Part shown: positions 1 through 5,809 of the stretch, piece after piece
Layout of the letters: every line of letters starts with the position of its first letter
How positions within the stretch are numbered: position 1 is the stretch's first letter
DNA from: Kiritimatiellia bacterium
GTDB taxonomy: Bacteria > Verrucomicrobiota > Kiritimatiellia > RFP12 > UBA1067
Assembly: GCA_028701555.1 (NCBI GenBank)
Contig: JAQVQN010000089.1
Location: 1 to 8,225, forward strand
Direction: 5' to 3'
Length of the DNA: 8,225 nucleotides
The notes under the pieces: model-generated
Database searches by the model: none
Told to the model about the DNA's origin: nothing
Seen by the model: only the letters and a program-made list of their open reading frames with translations
Position numbers and translations under genes: made by a program

Positions 1-170
1 CTTGAATGTATCAGCGACTGGAGTTTAGCTTCAAGGCACACCAGTGCCCTCGGCATGGAAAAATTGCAGTCGAACTGTTTACGGTTGACCGTGCTGAGTT
101 CTACAGTAACCTTGAGCGCGCCGCTGTTCGACTCCCCGCGCCCGAAACCGGTCATACTTTTTAATGCCAT
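1..170 (-). CDS. yicC: YicC-family protein (putative endoribonuclease), N-terminal part
   Basis: This is the first 56 residues of a minus-strand gene that leaves the window at its left edge, so the C-terminal part is missing. The N-terminus contains SMTGFGRGE (residues 5-13), then a VTVELSTVNRKQFD stretch and an MPRALVCLEAKLQSLI stretch. This matches the usual YicC beginning (SMTGFGR, an RSVNxRxLD-like strand, then LPxxLxxLE). YicC proteins of about 290 residues are known as stress-linked endoribonucleases, with a C-terminal domain not visible here. The start at 170 is preferred over the internal Met at 155 because family members have a few residues before SMTGFGR. AAGG lies about 9 nt before the ATG. 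It is divergent from aroC, with a candidate promoter at 331-359. The assignment rests on the N-terminus only. Confidence 0.85.
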   Translation of the reverse strand, partial: MALKSMTGFGRGESNSGALKVTVELSTVNRKQFDCNFSMPRALVCLEAKLQSLIHS

Positions 171-275
171 GTGCTGCCGCCTTGCCTTCAACTTCAAGGT
201 TTATCACCAAATTAAACGAATTGTGCCAATTAAAAATCGTCTGATTCGGTTACTTCGATGATATCCTCTGACCTG

Positions 276-304
276 TAACTTGAACGTTGAACGCTCCAGT
301 TACC
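276..304. repeat. Dispersed 29-bp dyad-like element, copy 1
   Basis: The stretch begins TAACTTGAACGTTGAACG and ends AGTTACC. Aligned without gaps it matches the element at 3623-3651 at 23 of 29 positions. It includes two perfect units of TTGAACG (280-293). It lies in the yicC leader, outside any gene. Its function is unknown. Confidence 0.5.
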
Positions 305-330
305 ACCGTCTTTTAGTCCTTTAATTAGAT

Positions 331-359
331 AATGTACATGACGGCTCGTTTCAGGTCAA
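331..359 (-). promoter_or_regulatory. Candidate sigma70-type promoter for yicC
   Basis: Read on the minus strand, TTGACC (359-354) is followed after 17 nt by TACATT (336-331). Both match the consensus only partly. Initiation would fall near 324 and give a leader of about 154 nt before the yicC start. The leader contains one copy of a dispersed dyad element (276-304). Confidence 0.4.
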
Positions 360-374
360 TCCAAGTTGCCCGAA

Positions 375-405
375 GGGTGCGATTCAGCCAAGTGAAATCG
401 CACCC
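375..405. promoter_or_regulatory. Perfect 10-bp inverted repeat between yicC and aroC
   Basis: The arms GGGTGCGATT (375-384) and AATCGCACCC (396-405) are perfectly complementary and separated by 11 nt. There is no T-run on either side, so it is not a standard intrinsic terminator. It sits just upstream of the -35 elements of both divergent candidate promoters. An operator for a dimeric regulator is possible, as is a structured RNA. Confidence 0.5.
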
Positions 406-432
406 CCGGTTGCGTGGTGTCCGCATTAGTTA

Positions 433-461
433 TTGAACCGTATGCCGCATGCGGGTAAAAT
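433..461 (+). promoter_or_regulatory. Candidate sigma70 promoter for aroC
   Basis: TTGAAC (433-438) and TAAAAT (456-461) are spaced by 17 nt, which places initiation near 468 and leaves a leader of about 27 nt before aroC. A 7-bp inverted repeat (ATGCGGG 449-455, CCCGCAT 463-469, followed by CTTTT) wraps around the -10 element. It could be an operator, or a terminator for transcription arriving from upstream. GGAAG at 484-488 is the likely ribosome binding site. Confidence 0.6.
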
Positions 462-494
462 GCCCGCATCTTTTAAAAGAAACGGAAGACAGCT

Positions 495-1664
495 ATGTCA
501 CTACGCTATTTGACCGCAGGCGAATCGCACGGGCCCGCCCTGACCGCGATCCTGGAGGGCCTGCCAGCCGGTCTGGCCCTGGACGAGACCATCATCGCCG
601 CCGACCTCGCGCGCCGCCAGACCGCGGCCGGCGCGGGCGGGCGCATGGCCATCGAAAAGGATCGTGCCGCCATTCTGGCCGGCGTGATGGAGGGACAGAC
701 CACCGGCGCTCCGCTGGCAGTGCAGATCACTAATCTAGACCACGCCAACTGGAAAGGCCGCGAAGTGCCGGCCTACACCATCCCCCGTCCTGGCCACGCC
801 GACCTCGCCGCTGCGATAAAATACGGTTATGACGACATCCGCCCGTCGCTTGAACGCGCCTCGGCGCGCGAAACCGCCGCACGCGTGGCAGTAGGCGCTG
901 CCTGCCGGGCCCTGCTCTCAAACTTTGGCATCCGCGTCGGCGGCTACGTGGTGGCTGTCGGCGGCAAAACCGCCAGCCTTTCCGGCATCGGGTTTGAAGA
1001 CCGTATCGCCCGCGCCCGCGAATCGGCCGTGCAGTGCCCCGACCCCGCCGCCGCGCAGGAAATTGAACTTCTGATCGAAGCCGCACGCGCCGAAGGCCAG
1101 ACCCTCGGCGGTATCATCGAGATCGCCGCGCAGGGAGTGCCGCCCGGACTGGGCTCGCATGTCAACTGGGACCGGCGCCTCGACGCGCGTCTGGCTCAGG
1201 CCGTGCTCGGTGTGCCAGCCATGAAAGGCGTGGAGATCGGCGACGCTTTCAACAATACCGCAGTACAGGGCACTCGTGCGCATGACGCGATCTATCCCGG
1301 CCAGCATGGTCTTGAGCGACGCGGCAACGCCTGCGGCGGCATAGAGGGCGGTATATCCAACGGCAATACGGTATGGCTGCGCGCCGCCATGAAACCCATC
1401 CCCACCACCCTGCAGGGACAGGAGAGCGTGGACCTAGCGACCGGCCTCGCCTCGCACTCCCGCTACGAGCGCTCTGATGTCTGCCCCGTGCCGCGCGCCG
1501 TAATCGTGCTAGAGGCCGTGGTGGCCATCGTGCTGGCCGACGCATTGATCGAGAAGCTCGGCGGCGACAGCATCGCCGAGATGACCCCCCGCTTTGCCAC
1601 GCTCAAACGCGCCACTTTCGAAGGCGCCCGCATGTCCGGTAAACCCCACCTCTTCTGGCCCTAA
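495..1664 (+). CDS. aroC: Chorismate synthase
   Basis: Chorismate synthase converts 5-enolpyruvylshikimate-3-phosphate to chorismate using reduced FMN. It is the last shikimate pathway step and a cytosolic one. The 389-residue length is full for the family. Visible signatures are GESHG (9-13), RPGHAD (98-103), RASARETAARV (121-131), NWDRRLDARLA (224-234) and GGIEGGISNG (281-290), the last being the flavin/substrate region. RSDVCPVPRA (326-335) follows. The start at 495 puts the conserved YLTAGESHG at the N-terminus, as in homologues, with GGAAG 6 nt upstream. The next plus-strand gene is the fused aroK-aroB, 192 nt downstream, so the two probably form a shikimate gene cluster. Directly after the stop lies a run of 11 C (1665-1675). 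Confidence 0.97.
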   Translation: MSLRYLTAGESHGPALTAILEGLPAGLALDETIIAADLARRQTAAGAGGRMAIEKDRAAILAGVMEGQTTGAPLAVQITNLDHANWKGREVPAYTIPRPGHADLAAAIKYGYDDIRPSLERASARETAARVAVGAACRALLSNFGIRVGGYVVAVGGKTASLSGIGFEDRIARARESAVQCPDPAAAQEIELLIEAARAEGQTLGGIIEIAAQGVPPGLGSHVNWDRRLDARLAQAVLGVPAMKGVEIGDAFNNTAVQGTRAHDAIYPGQHGLERRGNACGGIEGGISNGNTVWLRAAMKPIPTTLQGQESVDLATGLASHSRYERSDVCPVPRAVIVLEAVVAIVLADALIEKLGGDSIAEMTPRFATLKRATFEGARMSGKPHLFWP

Positions 1665-1858
1665 CCCCCCCCCCCTCACTCTTCACCCTTAACTATTAAC
1701 CATTAACCATCAACCATTAACCCTTAACCTTTAACCCTTAACCATCAACCATCAACCATTAACTATTAACCATCAACCATTAACCATCAACCATTAACCA
1801 TTAACCCTTAACCCTTAACCCTTAACCCTCCCCTACTCTCTCTTCTCTTTCTCATCAT
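1659..1858 (+). other. 200-nt stretch without any G; leader of aroK-aroB without Shine-Dalgarno
   Basis: Between G1658 at the end of aroC and the G of the aroK-aroB ATG (1859) the plus strand contains only A, C and T. The stretch includes 11 C (1665-1675), the 7-bp array, and a CT-rich tract (1829-1854) directly before the start codon. No purine-rich ribosome binding site precedes the aroK-aroB start. An mRNA leader of this composition cannot form G-C or G-U pairs within itself and should be largely unstructured. Confidence 0.9.
1689..1828. repeat. Tandem array of twenty 7-bp repeats (TYAACYN)
   Basis: Twenty units follow each other with no insertion or deletion. They are variants of TTAACCA: seven TTAACCA, five TCAACCA, six TTAACCC, two TTAACTA and one TTAACCT are the forms seen (counts by eye, approximate). 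The last four units are identical TTAACCC. The array fills most of the gap between aroC and aroK-aroB. There are no spacers as in a CRISPR array. On the minus strand the final units read GGGTTAA and could form a G-quadruplex. Confidence 0.9.
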
Positions 1859-3476
1859 GCACCTTTTCCTATACGGTCCGCCCGGCAGCGGCAAATCCAC
1901 GATCGGCCGCATCATCGCGCGCCGCCTTGAAATGCCCTTCGTCGATCTCGACGAGGCGATTGAAAACGCGGCAGGCAAAAAGATCCGCGAGATTTTCGCC
2001 GCCGACGGCGAGCCAGCCTTCCGGGCCTTGGAAAGCGCAGAGCTTGAGCGGGTCATTGACGGATCGCCAACTGTGGTCGGTCTGGGCGGTGGCGCCCTGC
2101 TTAAACCCCAAAACCGCGTCCTGGCCGAAGCCGCTGGCGAGATCCTGTGCTTCGAGGCCGATGCCGCCACGCTGGAAGCCCGCGTGGCACGTGCGCCGGG
2201 TGTGCGCCCGCTGCTGCAGACCGGTTCGGACAGCAGATCCGCAAACCAGCCGTCGCCGGGCAAACCTGTCGCGCAACTGCTGGCTGAGCGCGCCAGCCAC
2301 TATGCCTCTTTCAGCAAACGCGTCCGAGTCTCTGACCAGCCGCCAGAAAAGACCGCCGACGCTGCCCAGTCCGCGCTGGGTGTTTACCAAGTCTCGGGCA
2401 TGGGTGCGCCTTATTTCGTGCGCGTCGGAGAAAACCTGCTCGAACGCCTCGGTCTCTGCTTTAAAGCGCTAGGCGGTGGCGGACGCACTGTGATCGTCGG
2501 CGACACCAACACCCTGCCGCTGTACGGCGAGCGCGCTGCAGCCGCCTTGCGCACACAGGGAGTCCCCGTGTCGCTGACCAGCATACCAGCGGGCGAGGCG
2601 CACAAAACCGTCGCCACGCTCACCGCCCTCTGGTCGGCTTTTCTCAAGGCCGGCATCGAACGCGGCGATATCGTGATCGCGTTGGGCGGCGGCGTGGTCG
2701 GCGACCTGACCGGCTTCGCGGCTGCCACCTGGCTGCGGGGCGTGCGCTGGATCAGTCTGCCCACCACCTTGCTGGCCATGGTCGATTCCGGGATCGGCGG
2801 CAAGACCGGCGCGGATCTACCGGAAGGCAAAAATCTGATTGGCGCTTTTCATCCGCCTGCCCTGGTACTGGCCGACACCGCAACCCTCTCCACTCTTCCA
2901 GTGCGTGAGCTGCGCTGTGGACTGGCCGAGGCCATCAAGCACGCCATCATCGGCGATCCGGGCCTGCTTGATCTACTGCCTCGCTTCGCTTTCTGCAAAA
3001 AATCAGAGGCACACGCTTCTTGCGCGTTGTTAAAAGATGCCGAGTGGCTCCCCGCTTTCGTGGCACACGCCATGGCGGTCAAAATCAAAATTATCCGCGA
3101 AGACCCATTTGAAAAAGGACGGCGCGCAGCCTTGAATCTGGGCCACACGATCGGGCACGGCATCGAGCAGGCAAGCGGCTTCACGGTTCAGCACGGCGAG
3201 GCCGTGGCCATCGGCACGGTCCTGGAGGCGCGGCTGGCTGAAAGTCTCGGACTAGCGCGGCCCGACTTGGCAAAAACACTTTCGGAGGTGTTCGCGTCTA
3301 TCGGCTTGCCGACATCGGCGCCCGCTGGCCTTGACACGGCCGCCGTGCTGGCGGCAATGCGTCACGACAAAAAAAAGTCAGGTGGACAAGTGCGCTTCGC
3401 TCTGCCTGCCGCCATCGGCGATGTCCACACCGGTGTAGTGGCGGACGAAGCCATCCTGCATGAGATGTTCGCATGA
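1857..3476 (+). CDS. aroKB: Fused shikimate kinase / 3-dehydroquinate synthase
   Basis: Two enzymes of the shikimate pathway are joined in 539 residues. Residues 1 to about 170 are shikimate kinase (phosphorylates shikimate at the 3-position with ATP): Walker A GPPGSGKST (7-15), DLD (30-32), an Arg in FRALE (R56), GGG (77-79) and a lid RPLL (117-120). Residues about 183-539 are 3-dehydroquinate synthase, which cyclises DAHP using NAD and a metal. They show GGGVVGDLTGF (277-287), DSGIGGKTGAD (310-320) and GKNLIGAFHPP (324-334). The likely metal ligands are E358 (GLAEAIKH), H429 (LNLGHTIGH) and H445 (QHGEAVAIG). Both halves look catalytically complete. The kinase lid is followed by an insertion of roughly ten residues, rich in Ser, Pro and Gln. 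The ATG at 1857 has no Shine-Dalgarno, but it is the only start that keeps the P-loop at the usual distance from the N-terminus. Confidence 0.95.
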   Translation: MHLFLYGPPGSGKSTIGRIIARRLEMPFVDLDEAIENAAGKKIREIFAADGEPAFRALESAELERVIDGSPTVVGLGGGALLKPQNRVLAEAAGEILCFEADAATLEARVARAPGVRPLLQTGSDSRSANQPSPGKPVAQLLAERASHYASFSKRVRVSDQPPEKTADAAQSALGVYQVSGMGAPYFVRVGENLLERLGLCFKALGGGGRTVIVGDTNTLPLYGERAAAALRTQGVPVSLTSIPAGEAHKTVATLTALWSAFLKAGIERGDIVIALGGGVVGDLTGFAAATWLRGVRWISLPTTLLAMVDSGIGGKTGADLPEGKNLIGAFHPPALVLADTATLSTLPVRELRCGLAEAIKHAIIGDPGLLDLLPRFAFCKKSEAHASCALLKDAEWLPAFVAHAMAVKIKIIREDPFEKGRRAALNLGHTIGHGIEQASGFTVQHGEAVAIGTVLEARLAESLGLARPDLAKTLSEVFASIGLPTSAPAGLDTAAVLAAMRHDKKKSGGQVRFALPAAIGDVHTGVVADEAILHEMFA

Positions 3477-3488
3477 CACTTTTATGGC

Positions 3489-3517
3489 TTGCAGTTTAAG
3501 CCAAGCGCCCCTACACT
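3489..3517 (+). promoter_or_regulatory. Candidate promoter for tRNA-Arg
   Basis: TTGCAG (3489-3494) and TACACT (3512-3517) are 17 nt apart. Initiation near 3524 would leave about 8 nt before the mature tRNA. The -35 match is weak. A 6-bp hairpin (TGGCTT 3485-3490, AAGCCA 3498-3503) overlaps the element and has no T-run. Confidence 0.4.
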
Positions 3518-3531
3518 ATCCCCACTTTTTC

Positions 3532-3608
3532 GCGCCTGTAGCTCAACTGGATAGAGTGTTGGCCTCCGAAGCCAAAGGTTGTGGGTTCGACCCCCGCCAG
3601 GCGCACCA
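3532..3608 (+). tRNA. tRNA-Arg (anticodon CCG)
   Basis: A full cloverleaf can be drawn. The acceptor stem is GCGCCTG (3532-3538) with CAGGCGC (3598-3604). The D arm starts GCTC at 3541. The anticodon stem is TTGGC (3559-3563) with GCCAA (3571-3575), and loop CTCCGAA holds anticodon CCG (3566-3568), which reads CGG. The T stem is GTGGG (3581-3585) with CCCGC (3593-3597), and the loop begins TTCGA. The discriminator is A3605 and the CCA end (3606-3608) is encoded. It is convergent with mnmA, but it has C at position 34 and is not a substrate for U34 thiolation. Confidence 0.96.
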
Positions 3609-3622
3609 TCTCCCTCTACCTA

Positions 3623-3651
3623 TAACTTCAACGTTCGATGTTCAAGTTACC
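3623..3651. repeat. Dispersed 29-bp dyad element, copy 2
   Basis: TAACTT at the left (3623-3628) pairs with AAGTTA at the right (3644-3649), and an inner AAC/GTT continues the dyad after one mismatch. The 29 bases match 276-304 at 23 positions. It lies between the convergent tRNA-Arg and mnmA genes. A role in transcription termination is possible, but only a short ATTTT follows it on the plus strand. The decamer TACCTATAAC occurs here (3617-3626) and again at 3687-3696, over the mnmA stop. Confidence 0.5.
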
Positions 3652-3689
3652 CTCTCATTTTCGCCCGGAGCCCCGGGTGGCTGGCTTAC

Positions 3690-4805
3690 CTATAACGTCT
3701 TCTCAATCATTCCCGCGCCAAGAACTTCTTCGCCGTCGTACACGACCGCCATCTGACCCGGTGTCACGGCAAATTGCGGCACCGCAAAACACGCCGCGAA
3801 ACGCCGCTCGCCCAGAGGTTCCAGCACCGCCGCGACCCCGGGATGGCGATAGCGCAGCCTCACCGTGAAATCGCGGCCGAGGTCGGGCTCTGCACCGGCA
3901 ACCCACCGCATGTCGGACAAACGACACCGGGAGGAAAACACTCCGTCACGGCCGGCCACCACCAAGGTGTTCTTTTCAGCGATGATCTCTTTCACATACA
4001 CTTTATGACCGACCGCGATACCCAGACCTTCGCGTTGGCCGACAGTGTAGTGGATCATGCCGCGATGCTGTCCCAAAACCTTTCCTGATTCGTCTATGAT
4101 CGGCCCCGGCACCGCGCTGCCCGGCTTGAAAAGCACCGAGATGTCCTCTCCCTCAAAAAAATCCTGGCTCTCGCTTTTGCCAGCGAGTTTCTCAAGGCCG
4201 GCGCGGCAGGCCAGTTCACGCACCTCGGACTTGGTCTTTTCACCCAGCGGAAATATCAGTTCGGCCAGTTGCGCCTGTTTAAGCCGGGCGAGAAAATAGG
4301 ACTGATCTTTCGTGGTGTCAACACCGCGCAGCAAACGGTATAGTCCGGCTACCTCATCCCGCACAACCCGCGCGTAATGGCCGGTGGCGAAACGGTCGAA
4401 ACAGATGCCGCGTTCTCGCGCGTGCGATAGCAGAAAGCCGAATTTCATGACTGGATTACAGACCGCGCACGGATTGGGCGTGTACCCTGCCAGACGGCGG
4501 TCTGTGAACTCATCCAACACCCATTGACGGTACTCCCGAGCCAGTGGAATCGTGAAATGCTCGATGCCAAGCCGTTCGGCTGTTTCATGTGCCGCGGCGA
4601 TGTCATCAGCCTCGCCGGGTCCGAAGCAGCCGCTCTTCTTGGACACGGTGTCGGGCAACGTGGCGTCCCAAATGCTCATGGTTAGCCCGATCACCTCACA
4701 ACCCCGCTCTTTGAGCAGCAGAACAGTTACGGCTGAATCCACGCCGCCGCTCATACCGACCGCAACCGTGAGCTTTTCAGTCTTAACCGATGGCGCACGG
4801 GTCAT
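3690..4805 (-). CDS. mnmA: tRNA-specific 2-thiouridylase MnmA, variant active site
   Basis: MnmA activates U34 of tRNA-Lys, -Glu and -Gln with ATP and replaces the C2 oxygen with sulfur. The 371-residue protein is full length. It shows the PP-loop SGGVDS (19-24), GYTPNPCAVCNPVMKFG (107-123), ATGHYAR (140-146), DQSYFLARL (167-175), and RGMIHYTVGQREGLGI (248-263) ahead of the C-terminal beta-barrel. In known MnmA the second catalytic cysteine, the persulfide carrier (C199 in E. coli), sits in an SQxIC/STGIC motif. Here the corresponding place reads SQDFF (213-217), so that cysteine appears to be Phe217. The first site is CxxC (C113, C116) where E. coli has DxxC. ATGA at 4805-4802 overlaps the stop of the upstream ThiF-like gene, so translation is probably coupled. 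Identity is certain; the sulfur-transfer mechanism is open. Confidence 0.95.
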   Translation of the reverse strand: MTRAPSVKTEKLTVAVGMSGGVDSAVTVLLLKERGCEVIGLTMSIWDATLPDTVSKKSGCFGPGEADDIAAAHETAERLGIEHFTIPLAREYRQWVLDEFTDRRLAGYTPNPCAVCNPVMKFGFLLSHARERGICFDRFATGHYARVVRDEVAGLYRLLRGVDTTKDQSYFLARLKQAQLAELIFPLGEKTKSEVRELACRAGLEKLAGKSESQDFFEGEDISVLFKPGSAVPGPIIDESGKVLGQHRGMIHYTVGQREGLGIAVGHKVYVKEIIAEKNTLVVAGRDGVFSSRCRLSDMRWVAGAEPDLGRDFTVRLRYRHPGVAAVLEPLGERRFAACFAVPQFAVTPGQMAVVYDGEEVLGAGMIEKTL

Positions 4806-5632
4806 TTCTCCACCCCTTTATCTTCACTGCCGCCGTGCTGCGCCGCATCTAGGAACTCATAGCGGTTCTGTCCGCAACAGAAACACTGCGGATTGCGCCG
4901 GGCAACGGCCGAACTGCCCTGCCCGCTCCATATATCCATCTGATGCAGGCGCGTGATTGCAGGGGTCTCGCCAATCAACAGCTTAAGCGCCGCAGTCACC
5001 TGCAGAGCCGCCACCCACCCCACAATGGTGGAGAGCACACCGTAAGTGGAGCAGGGTTCCGACATGACCGACGCGGGGTCATCGAAAACACAGCGCAGAC
5101 AAGGCCCCTGCCGCGGGCGTATAGCCATGGTCACACCGCGTGTTCCCATCACGCCGCCGTACATCCAAGGCTTGTCCTCGCGCACACATGCGTCGTTAAC
5201 CAGATAACGTGTTGCGGGGTTGTCGGTGGCATCGAGCACCACGTCCGCCTGGCGCACAAAACTGATGACGTTCTCTGCGGTCACAAAGTCCACCGTCGGC
5301 TCGACACACACACCCGAGTTGACCGTGCGCAGGCGGTTGGCGGCTGCCACGACCTTAGGCAGGCTTGCCCGCGCATCCTCTTCATTGTATAGCATCTGAC
5401 GGTGTAGATTGTGCAGTTCCACGATGTCGCGATCCACCAGCAACAGCCTGCCCACGCCCGCGCGGGCCAGCCAAGCCGCCTGCGTGCTGCCGAGAGCGCC
5501 GCAACCCACCACCAGCGCGGTCGCAGCGTTAATGCGCCGCTGGCCTTCCGCGCCTATCACCGACAGCGCCGTCTGCCGGTCGTAACGGCCCGGCGTTTCC
5601 GGTGCTACGGTTTTTTCATTGCCATCAGACAT
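4802..5632 (-). CDS. ThiF/MoeB/HesA-family E1-like adenylyltransferase
   Basis: This family adenylates the C-terminal Gly of ubiquitin-like sulfur carriers (ThiS, MoaD, TtuB/Urm1 type) before thiocarboxylate formation. The 276-residue protein has the nucleotide-binding GCGALG (43-48), VDRDIVELHNLHRQ (66-79), and the acidic DATDN (134-138). A candidate catalytic Cys is C194 in CSTYGVL. Two zinc-binding pairs are visible, CLRC (178-181) and CFCC (250-253). There is no C-terminal rhodanese domain, so it is the short form. The N-terminal tail of about 15 residues is polar. It sits directly upstream of mnmA with a 4-bp overlap, which suggests a role in tRNA thiolation, although thiamine or molybdopterin synthesis is equally possible from sequence alone. 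No sulfur-carrier gene lies in the window. Confidence 0.9.
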   Translation of the reverse strand: MSDGNEKTVAPETPGRYDRQTALSVIGAEGQRRINAATALVVGCGALGSTQAAWLARAGVGRLLLVDRDIVELHNLHRQMLYNEEDARASLPKVVAAANRLRTVNSGVCVEPTVDFVTAENVISFVRQADVVLDATDNPATRYLVNDACVREDKPWMYGGVMGTRGVTMAIRPRQGPCLRCVFDDPASVMSEPCSTYGVLSTIVGWVAALQVTAALKLLIGETPAITRLHQMDIWSGQGSSAVARRNPQCFCCGQNRYEFLDAAQHGGSEDKGVEK

Positions 5633-5699
5633 TAGTCGTTTCCAATCTATCCAAAGTAGCTCGCGATGCCACCCGCGCTGCGAGGTTCTTATGCTTTTT

Positions 5700-5729
5700 A
5701 TTATAGCACTTTACTTCAGATTCGATCAA
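5700..5729 (-). promoter_or_regulatory. Extended -10 promoter for the thiF-like/mnmA operon
   Basis: On the minus strand TTGATC (5729-5724) is followed after 18 nt by a perfect TATAAT (5705-5700), preceded directly by TGC, an extended -10. Initiation near 5693 gives a leader of about 60 nt. It lies between the terminator of the upstream gene and the E1-like gene, exactly where an operon promoter is needed. Confidence 0.7.
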
Positions 5730-5743
5730 TGACAGCAACGACT

Positions 5744-5780
5744 AAAAAGTCCGGGATAGAGATGATCCTTTCCGGACTGT
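5744..5780 (-). terminator. Intrinsic terminator of the B12 activation-domain gene
   Basis: Read on the minus strand, a 7-bp stem AGTCCGG/CCGGACT (5778-5772 with 5754-5748) is followed directly by TTTTAG (to 5743). It starts about 30 nt after the stop of the gene at 5810. The 17-nt loop is long, but a short inner GAT/ATC pairing is possible. Confidence 0.6.
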
Positions 5781-5809
5781 TCGAGATGGCGCGCTCTTCA
5801 GCGTGGCGG

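Noticed and set aside
55..261. Plus-strand open frame of 68 codons at the left end
   Set aside because: It lies opposite the YicC N-terminus and its leader; it has no recognisable motif and no ribosome binding site.
1689..1828. CRISPR array
   Set aside because: The repeats are 7 bp and contiguous, with no spacers and no cas genes.
1869..2390. Long antisense frames inside aroK-aroB (also at 2411-2830 and within aroC and mnmA)
   Set aside because: These are shadows of GC-rich coding sequence; the sense frames carry complete enzyme motifs.
3662..3682. CCCGG/CCGGG hairpin after mnmA as terminator
   Set aside because: The stem is only 5 bp and is followed on the minus strand by CGAAAA, not by a T-run.
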